The notes: generated from the sequence alone by a model not told the origin. Shown: positions 14,735-24,842, numbered from the stretch's first letter. The stretch: 64,000 nucleotides of DNA from RGIG3994 sp964461635 (GCA_964461635.1 CAYWVC010000001.1:1-64000); one strand, 5' to 3'. Numbers and translations: made by a program.

Positions 14735-17161
14735 ATGCCCGCATACATAGAAAAAGCCGAAATGATGACGTTGCCCGTGGTAATACTTCACGATGCCGTC
14801 GCATTTCCTTCCATAACGTTAAATTTTGAACTTTCGGATGCCGCAAGCCTTGCAGCCGTTGCCTCGGCAAATGCCGGGAGCGGTTGTGTCTTATTGATCA
14901 CCGCAAAGCCGGGCGAGGATGACGGTAACGGTGCCGATAAGCTCCCCGCAGTCGGAACTGCGGCTCGCATAAGACAAACCATAACCGAGAACGGCGGAGA
15001 GCTGCGAGTGATCGTCGAGGGCTTTGCCAGAGCCACGTTGCAAAGAACGGAACGCACGGGTAACTACCTTACCGCCGAGGTCATATGTAAGGCGCATTCC
15101 TTACCCGACAACGGAGGGGTCCGCGGCGAGGCGCTGGTGCGTGAGGCAAGGATCGCCTTCGAACAGATAATGACGTATTTTCCGTCCGCCCCGACAAACG
15201 TGGTGGCGGCGGCATCGCATATTGACGATCCCGGGGTGCTGGCGGATTTTATCGCGTCGAACGCCTTGGTGAGGACAGAGGATAAGCAATTGGTGCTTGA
15301 GGCATTCGAGCCCTTGCGCCGTATCGAGCTCCTCATATATCTGTTGGCGAACGAGACCGAGCTGCTCAAGTGCGAATTTTCAATTCATAAAAAGGTTCAC
15401 GACAGGATAAACGAGAGTCAGAAGGAACGGTATCTGCATGAACAGCTCAACGCCATTCGCGAGGAGCTTGGCGAGAACGACGACGATGACGATTATTTTA
15501 AAAAGATAAAGGCTGCGCATCTGCCGGATGAGATCAGTGAAAAGCTTTTCCGCGAGGCAGTGCGTATGGAAAAGTCGCAGTTCGGCTCGGCTGAGGCAAG
15601 CGTGATACGGAACTATCTTGACATTTGTCTTGAGCTCCCGTGGACTCGCAGAACGAAGGACCGTACCGACGTTGCGGCGGCAAAGAAGATACTTGATGCC
15701 GATCACGACGGCTTGGATAAGGTAAAAGAGCGCGTGCTTGAATATCTGGCGGTCCGCACCCTTAATCCGGAGCTGAAAAATCAGATAATCTGCCTTGTCG
15801 GACCTCCCGGAACGGGAAAGACCTCCATCGCGCGTTCAATGGCAAGGGCAATGCACCGCAAATACGTCCGTGTGTCGCTTGGCGGTGTGCGTGACGAGGC
15901 GGATATCAGAGGACATCGAAAAACTTACGTTGGAGCGATGCCGGGGCGGATCATCAACGCCCTGTCGCAGGTAAAGGTCAATAATCCGCTTATGCTGCTT
16001 GACGAGATCGACAAGGTCGGCTCGGACGGCAGGGGCGATCCCGCGGCGGCACTCCTTGAGCTGCTTGATCCCGAGCAAAACAAGTATTTCAGGGATCATT
16101 TTATAGAGCTGCCATTCGACCTTTCGGACTGCCTGTTCGTTTGTACCGCTAATTCGCTGGAGACGGTGCCGCGACCGCTGATCGACAGAATGGAGATAAT
16201 CGAGCTTAAGAGCTATACGGACACGGAAAAGCTCGGAATTGCGCGACGTCACCTTCTGCCGAAGCAGATCAGGCGGCACGGTATGAACCTTCGTATGATG
16301 CGGGTCACCGACGCGGCGTTGACCGAGGTGATAAACGGTTATACGGCAGAGGCGGGGGTCAGAGGTCTTGAGCGTGAGCTTGCGACCCTTTGCCGCAAGG
16401 CGGCTATGCGGATAGTCGAGGAGGGACTGACACGGGTGACCGTGGATCGGCAGGACGTTTCCGGCTATCTCGGCGTAAGAAAGATCATACCGGAGCGTAT
16501 CTCATCTACCGACGAGGTTGGCGTTGTCAACGGGCTCGCTTATACCGAGGTCGGCGGGGATATGCTGAAGGTCGAGGTTGCGGTGCTTGACGGTACCGGT
16601 AAGCTTGAGCTTACGGGATCGCTCGGCGACGTTATGAAGGAATCGGCTCAGGCGGCGGTAAGCTATATCCGTTCGATCGCCGTTTCACTCGGCATAAAGA
16701 CCGATTTTTATAAAACGAAGGATCTTCATATACACGTTCCGGAGGGGGCGGTGCCGAAGGACGGACCGTCCGCGGGCGTAACCATTATGACCGCGCTTGT
16801 CAGTGCGCTGACGGGGCGCCCCGTGCGGCGGGACGTGGCTATGACGGGTGAGATAACTCTTCGCGGCAACGTTCTGGCGATAGGCGGGTTGCGCGAAAAG
16901 ACTATGGCGGCGTATAAGGCGGGTGTTAAAAAGGTAATAATTCCTTCGGATAATACACCCAACCTTGAGGATATAGACGCCGAGGTCGCGAGCAAGCTGA
17001 CCTTTATCCCGGCGCGTCACGCCTCGGAGGTTCTTAACAATGCCTTGGTCCCCGAGCTTAAGGCGAGCGACGTGACGCGGACGTTTCCATCTGAAATTAA
17101 GGGAGCACCGATCACCGACAGCTCGGTGACCGTTGACAAACTTGGAAGAACGGAGATCTGA
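14735..17161 (+). CDS. lon: ATP-dependent protease Lon
   Basis: 808 residues from ATG 14735, chosen because GAAAGGAAAG sits just before it; an in-frame TTG at 14720 would lie inside that ribosome site. N-terminal substrate-binding LON domain, AAA+ domain with Walker A GPPGTGKT (356-363) and Walker B LMLLDEID, sensor region, and C-terminal serine-lysine protease domain with catalytic S679 in PKDGPSAG. It degrades damaged and regulatory proteins in the cytoplasm. The lon-engB order is the classical Firmicutes arrangement. Confidence 0.97.
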   Translation: MPAYIEKAEMMTLPVVILHDAVAFPSITLNFELSDAASLAAVASANAGSGCVLLITAKPGEDDGNGADKLPAVGTAARIRQTITENGGELRVIVEGFARATLQRTERTGNYLTAEVICKAHSLPDNGGVRGEALVREARIAFEQIMTYFPSAPTNVVAAASHIDDPGVLADFIASNALVRTEDKQLVLEAFEPLRRIELLIYLLANETELLKCEFSIHKKVHDRINESQKERYLHEQLNAIREELGENDDDDDYFKKIKAAHLPDEISEKLFREAVRMEKSQFGSAEASVIRNYLDICLELPWTRRTKDRTDVAAAKKILDADHDGLDKVKERVLEYLAVRTLNPELKNQIICLVGPPGTGKTSIARSMARAMHRKYVRVSLGGVRDEADIRGHRKTYVGAMPGRIINALSQVKVNNPLMLLDEIDKVGSDGRGDPAAALLELLDPEQNKYFRDHFIELPFDLSDCLFVCTANSLETVPRPLIDRMEIIELKSYTDTEKLGIARRHLLPKQIRRHGMNLRMMRVTDAALTEVINGYTAEAGVRGLERELATLCRKAAMRIVEEGLTRVTVDRQDVSGYLGVRKIIPERISSTDEVGVVNGLAYTEVGGDMLKVEVAVLDGTGKLELTGSLGDVMKESAQAAVSYIRSIAVSLGIKTDFYKTKDLHIHVPEGAVPKDGPSAGVTIMTALVSALTGRPVRRDVAMTGEITLRGNVLAIGGLREKTMAAYKAGVKKVIIPSDNTPNLEDIDAEVASKLTFIPARHASEVLNNALVPELKASDVTRTFPSEIKGAPITDSSVTVDKLGRTEI

Positions 17162-17193
17162 GTCGCTTTTACAGCGGCGGAAAGGATGTACAA

Positions 17194-17784
17194 ATGGCAC
17201 AGGCAGAGCTTAAGATCAGCGCGGGCTTGCCCGAGCAGTTTCCCGGGGATACTATGCCGCAGATAGCTTTTTCCGGACGTTCAAACGTGGGCAAATCGTC
17301 GCTTATCAACACACTGCTCGGACGGAAGGCATTGGCGCGGGTAAGCTCCTCGCCGGGAAAGACGATCACGGTGAACTTTTATACCGTCGACGGAAAGTAT
17401 TATCTTGTGGATCTTCCGGGGTACGGATTTGCCAAGCGTCCGGAGGCGGATAAACGCAAATGGTCTGCGCTCACCGACGGGTACTTTACCTCAAATCGCA
17501 ATATCGACAGATTACGCGCGGTCGTTCAGCTCGTGGATTCCAGAATAGGTCCCACAAAGGACGATCTTATGATGATAAATTATATGAACGATATGGGGAT
17601 ACCGTATATTATCGTTGCCTCAAAGACCGATAAGCTAAATAAGACCGAATACGGCAAGAGCCTTGATGCCCTTCGCCACAATCCGGTTATAAAAGAGGGA
17701 ACGCCGATAATTCCTTTTTCTTCGTTGAACGGCACGGGGAAGGATGAGCTTCTTCGTGAGATCCTGCGCCGTACGGAAAAGTAA
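17194..17784 (+). CDS. engB: Ribosome biogenesis GTPase EngB/YsxC
   Basis: 196-residue TRAFAC-class GTPase: G1 GRSNVGKS (28-35), G3 DLPGYG, G4 SKTDK. EngB/YsxC assists late assembly of the 50S ribosomal subunit and is usually essential. Normal family length. Co-directional with lon 32 bases upstream and separated by two bases from lysA downstream. Confidence 0.95.
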   Translation: MAQAELKISAGLPEQFPGDTMPQIAFSGRSNVGKSSLINTLLGRKALARVSSSPGKTITVNFYTVDGKYYLVDLPGYGFAKRPEADKRKWSALTDGYFTSNRNIDRLRAVVQLVDSRIGPTKDDLMMINYMNDMGIPYIIVASKTDKLNKTEYGKSLDALRHNPVIKEGTPIIPFSSLNGTGKDELLREILRRTEK

Positions 17785-17786
17785 AG

Positions 17787-19088
17787 ATGTTGCTTTATCC
17801 GCATATCGGAATTAACGAAAAGGGGCATCTGACCCTCGGCGGGCTTGACTGTATCGAGCTTGCCGCCGAGTACGGAACTCCGCTTTACCTCCTTGACGTT
17901 GACGCGGTACGGTCGCATTGCCGTGATTATATGTGCGCGTTGAAGGATAACTTTTTCGGGCACGGCTGCGTTGCATACGCTTCAAAGGCGCTTTGCTTTG
18001 CCGGTATATATCGCGTTATATCCGAGGAAGGAATGTATGCGGATTGCGTATCGGGCGGGGAACTGTATACGGCTTTGCGCGGCGGCTTCCCGGCGGAGAA
18101 GATATTTTTTCACGGCAACCTCAAGACCCGCCGCGAAATAGGTGAAGCGTTGGATGCCGGCGTCGGGTACGTTGTCGTAGACAGTGAAGAGGAGCTTGAC
18201 CTTTTGGAAAATGAAGCGGCTTTGCGGCAAAAGACGGTTGGGATATTGCTCCGCATTACTCCCGGGATTGATCCGCATACGCATCGGTACGTGACCACCG
18301 GAACTGTCGATTCGAAATTCGGCAGTGCCATATCGACCGGCCGCGCCGATGAAATGATAGCCGTCGCGCTTAAAAAGGCGCATTTACGGCTTGAGGGCTT
18401 TCACTGTCACGTCGGATCGCAGATATTCGGTCACGAGCCCTTCGTTGCCGAGGCAGAGAGACTTGCGAGCTTCTCGGCTGAAAGCGTGCGAAAATACGGC
18501 ATCAAGGTAAACGTCCTTGATCTCGGCGGAGGTATCGGGGTCAGATATACGGAGAACGACCCCGAAGTTAACGTCGGAGCTGTTGTTAAGCTGATGGCTG
18601 ACGCAGTCAAAAAAAGCTTTGGAGCATACGGACTTCCGGTGCCGCGTATAGTGCTTGAGCCGGGGAGATCGATCGTTGCCGATGCGGGTGTTACGCTCTA
18701 TACCGTCGGATCGGTAAAGCGAATTCCGGGTGTACGTACTTACGTGTCGGTCGACGGCGGAATGACCGACGATCCGAGATATGCCCTTTATTCCTCCCGT
18801 TATACTGCGGTGATCGCCGACCGTGCGGGTGATGACGCGTCGGATACCGTGACGGTTGCGGGGCGTTGCTGTGAGTCGGGCGACCTGCTGGGGGAGGATA
18901 TGAAGCTTCAATCCCCGCAAGTCGGTAACATTCTTGCATTTTTGACCACAGGAGCTTATAATTATTCAATGGCTTCAAATTATAATCGTTTGCCGCGCCC
19001 GCCGATAGTTACGGTAGAGGGCGGGAGCGCGCGGCTTGCGGTTCGAAGAGAGAACTACGAGGATCTTGTCTCAAACGATATTATCTGA
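17787..19088 (+). CDS. lysA: Diaminopimelate decarboxylase
   Basis: 433 residues, fold-III PLP enzyme. The PLP lysine is K67 in AYASKALC. HCHVGSQI, the phosphate-binding LDLGGGIGVRY, EPGRS and the C-terminal CESGD active-site motif contributed across the dimer are all visible. It converts meso-diaminopimelate to L-lysine and CO2, the last step of lysine synthesis. The gene starts right after engB. The other lysine-pathway genes are not in the window. Confidence 0.95.
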   Translation: MLLYPHIGINEKGHLTLGGLDCIELAAEYGTPLYLLDVDAVRSHCRDYMCALKDNFFGHGCVAYASKALCFAGIYRVISEEGMYADCVSGGELYTALRGGFPAEKIFFHGNLKTRREIGEALDAGVGYVVVDSEEELDLLENEAALRQKTVGILLRITPGIDPHTHRYVTTGTVDSKFGSAISTGRADEMIAVALKKAHLRLEGFHCHVGSQIFGHEPFVAEAERLASFSAESVRKYGIKVNVLDLGGGIGVRYTENDPEVNVGAVVKLMADAVKKSFGAYGLPVPRIVLEPGRSIVADAGVTLYTVGSVKRIPGVRTYVSVDGGMTDDPRYALYSSRYTAVIADRAGDDASDTVTVAGRCCESGDLLGEDMKLQSPQVGNILAFLTTGAYNYSMASNYNRLPRPPIVTVEGGSARLAVRRENYEDLVSNDII

Positions 19089-19106
19089 TCCGAAAGGGAA
19101 GAGATT

Positions 19107-19835
19107 ATGATACTTGATTTGATAAGTGCCCTGAGAACGGGCGATACCGAATATGCCAAAATGCTTCTGATCGTGTTCCTTATGTGGTTGCCGATCATAT
19201 TGCTGTCGCTGTCCTTTCACGAGGCATCGCACGCTTTTATGGCGTATAAGCTTGGCGATCCGACGGCGCGGAACTTCGGTCGGGTCACGCTGAATCCCGC
19301 AAAGCACCTTGACCCCATTGGCTTTATCGCGATGCTCGTTATGGGATTCGGTTGGGCAAAGCCGTGTCCCGTGAACACGAGAAATTTCAAAAAGCCGCGT
19401 GTCGGAATGGCGCTTACCGCGCTGGCGGGACCCGTGTCCAATCTGATACTTGCCCTGTGCTTCACCGTTCTGATGACAGTTGCGAACGTGATTACGGCCG
19501 TTTTCGGTCTGTGGGAGACCGCGGCAATGATCTATGTCTATTATTTTCTGCGCGCCGGTATATACCTTAATGTCTCGTTGGCGATATTCAATTTTATTCC
19601 GGTCCCTCCGCTTGACGGATCCAGAATACTCGGATTGATACTTCCGACCAAGGCTTACTATTGGTTCTTAAAGTACGAGCGATATATCGGAATAGCCTTT
19701 GCCGGAATTGTGATCGTCCTCAGCCAATTTGGAATCTCTATTGTAGACGGCATCGTCACTCCGGTAACCGATATGCTTGAGACGCTGGCGTGGTTGCCGG
19801 CAAGCGTTATATACGCGTTACTATGGGCGAGTTAA
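19107..19835 (+). CDS. Site-2 protease family (M50) membrane metalloprotease
   Basis: 242 residues, several membrane helices. The zinc motif HEASH (H38, E39, H42) lies in the first conserved helix, and a second conserved motif (PPLDGSRIL) supplies the usual third zinc ligand aspartate. This is the short, PDZ-less YwhC-like class found next to scpA/scpB in many Clostridia, not RseP/SpoIVFB proper. Substrate unknown. The 3' end overlaps scpA by 13 bases. Confidence 0.9.
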   Translation: MILDLISALRTGDTEYAKMLLIVFLMWLPIILLSLSFHEASHAFMAYKLGDPTARNFGRVTLNPAKHLDPIGFIAMLVMGFGWAKPCPVNTRNFKKPRVGMALTALAGPVSNLILALCFTVLMTVANVITAVFGLWETAAMIYVYYFLRAGIYLNVSLAIFNFIPVPPLDGSRILGLILPTKAYYWFLKYERYIGIAFAGIVIVLSQFGISIVDGIVTPVTDMLETLAWLPASVIYALLWAS

Positions 19836-20626
19836 CCTACCGGTTGGAGCAATTTGAGGGGCCCCTTGACCTGCTCCTGTCGTTGATATCAAAAAACAAG
19901 GTGAATATCGAGGATATCCCGATATCCTTGATCTGCGATCAGTATATGGAGTACATCTCCGAGCTTCAACGGCTTGATATGGAGGTCGCATCGGAGTTTA
20001 TCGTTATGGCGTCGGAGCTTATGCTGATAAAAAGCCGTATGCTGTTGCCGCGAGCCGAGGAAGAAACGGATGATCCCAGAAAGGAACTGACCGACGCGCT
20101 GTTGCGTTATCAGCAGGCAAAGGCGGCGTCGACACTGTTTGCTCCGCTTTACGCTTACTATTCTGGCAGAGCGGTAAAGGACACCGACGAGGTCACGGTC
20201 GATCGCTCGTTTGTTGCCGATCAGAAGCCGGAGGCACTCAGCTTGGCTGTCCGTCGGATACTTGCCAATACAAGTGCCGATATGCGTAACTCGGTGCAGG
20301 TCTTTACACCGATGATCAAAAAGCCGATAGTTCCCGTCGAGGTCAAGATCGTCGGAATCATAAAGCATCTTGACACCTCGGGCGGCAAGGCTTCGCTCGG
20401 CGAGCTTCTTGACGACTCTGTATCACTGCCCGATATGATAGCGATATTTATAGGGGTTTTGGAGCTCGTTAAGGTCAGAAGGCTGATAATAGATTCCGAA
20501 GACGGCGAAGCCGACGGAATACATTCGATCAATACGGGCTTTATACTTAATACGGATGATTCTACCGTGCTTACCGACGAGGAAGCCGATTTTATGGGAA
20601 GTGAGGCGACAGGCGATGACAGATGA
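19823..20626 (+). CDS. scpA: Segregation and condensation protein A
   Basis: 267 residues from ATG 19823, the start that gives the family's N-terminus LTYRLEQFEGPLDLLLSL. An upstream in-frame start at 19790 would run deep into the preceding gene. ScpA is the kleisin that bridges SMC heads and, with ScpB, forms bacterial condensin for chromosome segregation. The partner scpB follows with an 11-base overlap. Confidence 0.95.
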   Translation: MGELTYRLEQFEGPLDLLLSLISKNKVNIEDIPISLICDQYMEYISELQRLDMEVASEFIVMASELMLIKSRMLLPRAEEETDDPRKELTDALLRYQQAKAASTLFAPLYAYYSGRAVKDTDEVTVDRSFVADQKPEALSLAVRRILANTSADMRNSVQVFTPMIKKPIVPVEVKIVGIIKHLDTSGGKASLGELLDDSVSLPDMIAIFIGVLELVKVRRLIIDSEDGEADGIHSINTGFILNTDDSTVLTDEEADFMGSEATGDDR

Positions 20627-21275
20627 TATAGAACGCGTGTCGGATGTCCGATCGGAGGCAACGTCCGATGAGGCTTTGAATACTGTTGCCGATATACGTC
20701 GGGCGATAGAAGCGATACTTTTCGCCGCGGGCTATCCTATGAGCTATGATAAGCTGGGCGAGGTGCTGGGACTTGCACCTAATGACGTCAAACTTATGGT
20801 AGAGGATATGCAAAGAGATTTCAACGGGGACGACTCGCCGCGCGGGATACAACTGTTGACCTTTCCCGATACCTGTCAGCTTTGTACGAAGGAACGTTTT
20901 ATGCCGTATATCCGTGAAGCACTCGGAATCAAGCGTGGCGGAAATTTGTCGGCATCATCTCTTGAGGTGATGGCGGTCGTGGCTTACAATCAGCCGGTAA
21001 CGCGCGCTTTTATTGATCAAGTTCGCGGCGTGGACAGCAGCTACGCCGTTAATTCGCTTATTGATAAGGGACTTATTGAATCGTGCGGCAGGCTTGACGC
21101 ACCGGGTCGCCCGATGCTTTTTGCCACAACCGACAAATTCCTGCGTGTGTTCGGCTTTAATTCGCTTGACGATCTCCCCGTGACCGAGCCGCTCGTCGAT
21201 CCCGCGGCGAACAAGGCTCCCGAGGCGGACGTGAATAGTGCCGAAGTTCCCGCTTTGGCGGCAGACTCGGAATAA
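20616..21275 (+). CDS. scpB: Segregation and condensation protein B
   Basis: 219 residues from ATG 20616, within the end of scpA. Two winged-helix domains are apparent, with the family signatures IEAILFAAGYPM and SLEVMAVVAYNQPVTR. It binds ScpA as a dimer in the SMC complex. The C-terminal about 35 residues are an Ala/Glu/Asp-rich tail without recognised fold. Confidence 0.95.
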   Translation: MTDDIERVSDVRSEATSDEALNTVADIRRAIEAILFAAGYPMSYDKLGEVLGLAPNDVKLMVEDMQRDFNGDDSPRGIQLLTFPDTCQLCTKERFMPYIREALGIKRGGNLSASSLEVMAVVAYNQPVTRAFIDQVRGVDSSYAVNSLIDKGLIESCGRLDAPGRPMLFATTDKFLRVFGFNSLDDLPVTEPLVDPAANKAPEADVNSAEVPALAADSE

Positions 21276-21303
21276 AAACTGTTATTTCCCTAAAAGGAGA
21301 GGT

Positions 21304-21990
21304 ATGACGGTAGTATTGATAGTGTTGGGCGTGCTCATCCTGCTGATTGCGGGAGTGTTGCTTTTGCGCGCTACTGTTACAATTAAATACCGTGATGAGG
21401 TTACTTTGACCTTACGGGTGCTTTTCTTTAACCTTCGCCTCTTGCCCGCCAAGGAAAAAAAGCCCCCGCGACTTCGGGACTATACCCCCGCGAGGTTCAG
21501 AAGGATGCTGAAAAAGAAGCGGCGCAAGGCTGAAAAGAAACGGCTTAAGGCTAAGAAAAAGGCAGAGAAGAAAGCGGCAAAGAAAGCCTTGAAAAAGAGC
21601 CAAAAGCAGATGCCGGGTCATCAAAGCTCCAAGAAGCGCGACCTGCTTGAAAACATAGAGCTTGTGAAGGCACTTGTCGAAGTCTTTTGCAAAAGATTTG
21701 CAAAGCACCTGCGTGTGACCGTTGCGCGTCTTAAGATCACGGTGGCATCGGATGAGGCTGCAAAGACTGCGTATATGTACGGGGCTGTCTCGCAATCGGT
21801 GGCATATTTGACGGAAGTGCTTGACCGAATCACCAATCTGCGTTATACTAATGACGCGGAGCTGGGGGTGTTGGTGGATTTCAGCGAAACCAAACCTACC
21901 GCAGATATAGATATATCGGTATCAATGCGGGTGTGGCAGCTTTTGGATGTGCTGTTGCGCACCGGATTTACCTTTTTACAGAAAAGATAG
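21304..21990 (+). CDS. DUF2953 membrane-anchored protein (YtfI-like)
   Basis: 228 residues from ATG 21304 (AAGGAGAGGT upstream). One N-terminal membrane helix, then a short strand region, a highly charged Lys/Ala coiled segment around residues 60-100, and a C-terminal DUF2953 part. In Firmicutes this family lies next to gerW (ytfJ), as here, and is linked to sporulation by that context. Its molecular role is unknown. Confidence 0.8.
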   Translation: MTVVLIVLGVLILLIAGVLLLRATVTIKYRDEVTLTLRVLFFNLRLLPAKEKKPPRLRDYTPARFRRMLKKKRRKAEKKRLKAKKKAEKKAAKKALKKSQKQMPGHQSSKKRDLLENIELVKALVEVFCKRFAKHLRVTVARLKITVASDEAAKTAYMYGAVSQSVAYLTEVLDRITNLRYTNDAELGVLVDFSETKPTADIDISVSMRVWQLLDVLLRTGFTFLQKR

Positions 21991-22024
21991 AATATAAAAA
22001 AACATATATCGAAAGGAAGAAGTT

Positions 22025-22474
22025 ATGCAAAACGATACCAAGCTTCAGGACATGATCCGCACGTCACTTGAAAATATCCGTTCGTTGGTGGATGCCAATA
22101 CCGTTATAGGCAATCCCATCAATACCGAATCGGGAACGACCATAATTCCCGTTTCGAAGATCTCGGTCGGATATGTATCCGGCGGACTTGACTACGCCGT
22201 CAAGAACGAGCCGGTAAATTCGACAAAGCCCAAGAACTTCGGCGGAGGCGGTGGCACCGGGCTCACCGTTACGCCGCTCGGCTTTCTCGCAGTGACGAAG
22301 GACGGCCGCGTTGAGATGATCAACGTAGATGGAAAGGCTCCCGCCGATCCGGTCGGACAGATAACCTCCTTGATCGATCGCTCCCCTGAGATCATTGCGA
22401 AGATTAAGGCACTCTTCGAAAAAATCGTTCCCGACAAAGAAGAAAAGACCGAGGACGTAGAAAACCCCGATTAA
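22025..22474 (+). CDS. gerW: Sporulation protein GerW (YtfJ family)
   Basis: 149 residues. Typical GerW/YtfJ features: GNPINTESGTTIIPVSK near the N-terminus, a glycine-rich loop (GGGGGTGLTVTP), then a basic and acidic C-terminus. In Bacillus subtilis GerW is needed for proper spore germination. GAAAGGAAG precedes the ATG. It follows DUF2953 and precedes a DacF-type carboxypeptidase, a common clostridial order. Confidence 0.93.
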   Translation: MQNDTKLQDMIRTSLENIRSLVDANTVIGNPINTESGTTIIPVSKISVGYVSGGLDYAVKNEPVNSTKPKNFGGGGGTGLTVTPLGFLAVTKDGRVEMINVDGKAPADPVGQITSLIDRSPEIIAKIKALFEKIVPDKEEKTEDVENPD

Positions 22475-22545
22475 AAGCACGTAAGATAAAGGCATATATT
22501 TCCCCGATTTTTATATAATTAATTGTGTGATAAAGGGGGAAGTAT

Positions 22546-23631
22546 ATGCCTTTAAGATGCAGATTCACGGCGGCCCTGCTTGCCGTGCTTATAGTTGTGC
22601 CTTTGTTGACCTTTCCGATCGGCGCGGACTCGGTCATTCCGTCGCTGTCGGCAAAAAGCGCGATCTTGATCGACGCCTTCGACGGGCGAGTCCTTTACGA
22701 GCTGAACGCGCGTGTTCGGATGCCAATGGCAAGCACGACGAAGATAATGACGGCTCTTGTGGCATTGGAGCACGGAAAGCTTGACGATACCGTGGAGATA
22801 GCCTCCGATGCGACGGGAGTTGAAGGCTCATCGGTATATCTTCGCGTGGGCGAGAGGTGGACCTTGAGGGAGCTGCTGTACGCGCTGATGCTTGCATCTG
22901 CAAACGACGCGGCGACCGCGATAGCGATACATATAGGCGGATCGGTAGAGAATTTTGCTTGCCTTATGAATGAGAGGGCGATCGAGCTTGGCTTGCGGGA
23001 TACTCATTTTCAAAATCCTCACGGCTTGGATGCCGAGGGGCACTATACCTCTGCTTACGATCTTGCCTTGCTCACCGCCGAAGCGTTGAAAAATCGCGAT
23101 TTTCTTGCTGTCGTGTCAACGCCCTCATATACGGTAAGCGGCAACGGCGCCGATGGTGCTCGCTATTTGACCAATCATAACCGTATGCTGCGAACCTATT
23201 CCGGGGCGATCGGTGTAAAAACAGGGTATACGAAAAAAAGCGGCAGGTGCCTCGTTACCGCGGCGGAGCGAGGTGGCTTGCGCCTTGTTGCAGTCACGCT
23301 TTCAGCCCCCGATGATTGGAACGATCATAAAAAGCTGCTTGACTTTGGCTTTGAATATTATCGCGCGTATAAATTCGGCAATGCCGGAGATGTCTTTTAT
23401 GAGGTGCCGTTGGTATCCGGGGATGATTATAGCGTGTTTGGCGTGTTGAAGGCTGACGTTATCGGCACTGTGCTTCGTTACGGCGGGCAGATCACGTACG
23501 TTGTGGAGGCTCCGCGCTTTTTATGGAGATTGCCGAAGGACGGCGACGTTATCGGGCGTGTGGTCTTCTTGCGCAACGGAGAGTACGTTGCCGAGGGTGA
23601 GCTCGCGGTAAAGCTTAAATACGGAAAATAA
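22546..23631 (+). CDS. D-alanyl-D-alanine carboxypeptidase (DacF/DacB type)
   Basis: 361 residues with an N-terminal signal peptide ending near residue 27. Penicillin-binding motifs: STTK (63-66), SAN (118-120), KTG (225-227). A C-terminal PBP5-associated beta domain follows. It trims the terminal D-Ala from peptidoglycan stem peptides outside the membrane. Next to gerW, a role in spore cortex like that of DacF is likely but not proven. AAAGGGGGAAG precedes ATG 22546. A TATAAT at 22514-22519 lacks a good SigA -35, so a sporulation sigma factor is possible. Confidence 0.92.
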   Translation: MPLRCRFTAALLAVLIVVPLLTFPIGADSVIPSLSAKSAILIDAFDGRVLYELNARVRMPMASTTKIMTALVALEHGKLDDTVEIASDATGVEGSSVYLRVGERWTLRELLYALMLASANDAATAIAIHIGGSVENFACLMNERAIELGLRDTHFQNPHGLDAEGHYTSAYDLALLTAEALKNRDFLAVVSTPSYTVSGNGADGARYLTNHNRMLRTYSGAIGVKTGYTKKSGRCLVTAAERGGLRLVAVTLSAPDDWNDHKKLLDFGFEYYRAYKFGNAGDVFYEVPLVSGDDYSVFGVLKADVIGTVLRYGGQITYVVEAPRFLWRLPKDGDVIGRVVFLRNGEYVAEGELAVKLKYGK

Positions 23632-23651
23632 ACTTATTGTGGAAATTTGTG

Positions 23652-24392
23652 ATGGAAGTAAGGATACAAAAATATTTTACCGATTGCGGGGTTATGTCGC
23701 GACGCGCCGCCGAGGCTGAGATACTTGCCGGACGCGTGACCGTGAACGGAGCCTGCGCTACGGTGGGACAGAAAATTGATACCGAGCGCGACGTGGTTAG
23801 CTATAACGGCAGACGGGTAGAGCCCGTTTCCGACCGACACGTTTACGTTATGCTGAACAAACCGCGCGGATACGTCACTACGGCTTCGGATGAAAAGGGA
23901 AGGCGTTGCGTTACCGACCTTGTTGCCGACGCGGGGGTGAGGCTCTATCCCGTCGGGCGGCTCGATATGGATTCGGACGGGCTTTTGTTGCTTACCAACG
24001 ACGGTGAGCTGACAAACTTTTTGACGCATCCGAGACATTCGATCCCCAAAATATATCAAGTGTACCTGAAAGGACGGATCTCGCCCGAAAAGCTTGCAAC
24101 ACTTGGTGAAGGTATCAATATCGACGGAAAAATGACAAGGAAAGCCGACGTGCGTTTGATCGGGCTTGATAATACCTCGACGCTCGTTGAAATAACGCTG
24201 TTTGAGGGGAGAAACCGTCAGATACGCCGTATGTGCGAGGATAAAGGGCTTGATATCGTACGTTTGTCGCGGGTAGCCATCGGAAAGGTAAAGCTCGGCA
24301 ATTTAGCCCCCGGAAAGTGGAGAAAGCTGAACGGAGATGAGGTAAGGTACTTTCGAAATGCTATGAAAAGAGAGGAAAAAGATAATGCTTGA
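23652..24392 (+). CDS. rluB: Pseudouridine synthase, RluB/RsuA family
   Basis: 246 residues from ATG 23652, the start that gives the usual MEVRIQKYFTDCGVMSRR. N-terminal S4 RNA-binding domain, then the catalytic domain with GRLDMDSDGLLLLTNDG carrying the catalytic aspartate, and EGRNRQIRRM. It forms pseudouridine in 23S (or 16S) rRNA. The sequence resembles the RluB branch more than RsuA. Its stop overlaps the next gene by eight bases. Confidence 0.93.
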   Translation: MEVRIQKYFTDCGVMSRRAAEAEILAGRVTVNGACATVGQKIDTERDVVSYNGRRVEPVSDRHVYVMLNKPRGYVTTASDEKGRRCVTDLVADAGVRLYPVGRLDMDSDGLLLLTNDGELTNFLTHPRHSIPKIYQVYLKGRISPEKLATLGEGINIDGKMTRKADVRLIGLDNTSTLVEITLFEGRNRQIRRMCEDKGLDIVRLSRVAIGKVKLGNLAPGKWRKLNGDEVRYFRNAMKREEKDNA

Positions 24393-24798
24393 GGTCTTGC
24401 CGATACAGACGAAGGAAGAGCAGAGAAGTGCTTGCGAGGCGTGCCGTATTCCCTATGATTGCGATCTTCTTGCATATAAGCTGCTTGATGACGGTAAGCT
24501 TGCCGCTGCGTGCCAATTCAGGCTGTCACCGCGCGGCGGAGAGCTTTTGAATATCTCGTGCGTGAGCGAGGTGCAGGATACCGTTTATATTATGCTGCTT
24601 GGCAGGGGATTTTTTAACTTTGCGGATCTGTGCGGAATGAAACGGGCGTTTCTCTGCGATAAAACGTTAGAGCGGCGCCTGGCACTGGTAATAGGCTTCT
24701 CGGGCAATGACGGAGAAGAGATGTCCGTTGATCTGACAAGCTTTTTTCATTCGCCGTGTCAGCACGGTCACGGTTTCTCGGATACCGGGGCAAAATAA
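24385..24798 (+). CDS. Hypothetical protein, possibly GNAT-like
   Basis: 137 residues, not recognised with confidence. The order of elements (strand LLAYKLLDDGKLAAAC, strand ELLNISCV, then YIMLLGRGFFNFADLCGMKRAFL and GFSGNDGEEMSVDLTSFF near the end) resembles a reduced GNAT acetyltransferase lacking a clear acetyl-CoA loop. The end is Cys/His-rich (SPCQHGHG). It is translationally coupled to rluB and ends just before a large palindrome. Confidence 0.6.
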   Translation: MLEVLPIQTKEEQRSACEACRIPYDCDLLAYKLLDDGKLAAACQFRLSPRGGELLNISCVSEVQDTVYIMLLGRGFFNFADLCGMKRAFLCDKTLERRLALVIGFSGNDGEEMSVDLTSFFHSPCQHGHGFSDTGAK

Positions 24799-24842
24799 TA
24801 CAAATACTGCTATATGTAGTAGTTAAAATCAGAAAAGCATAT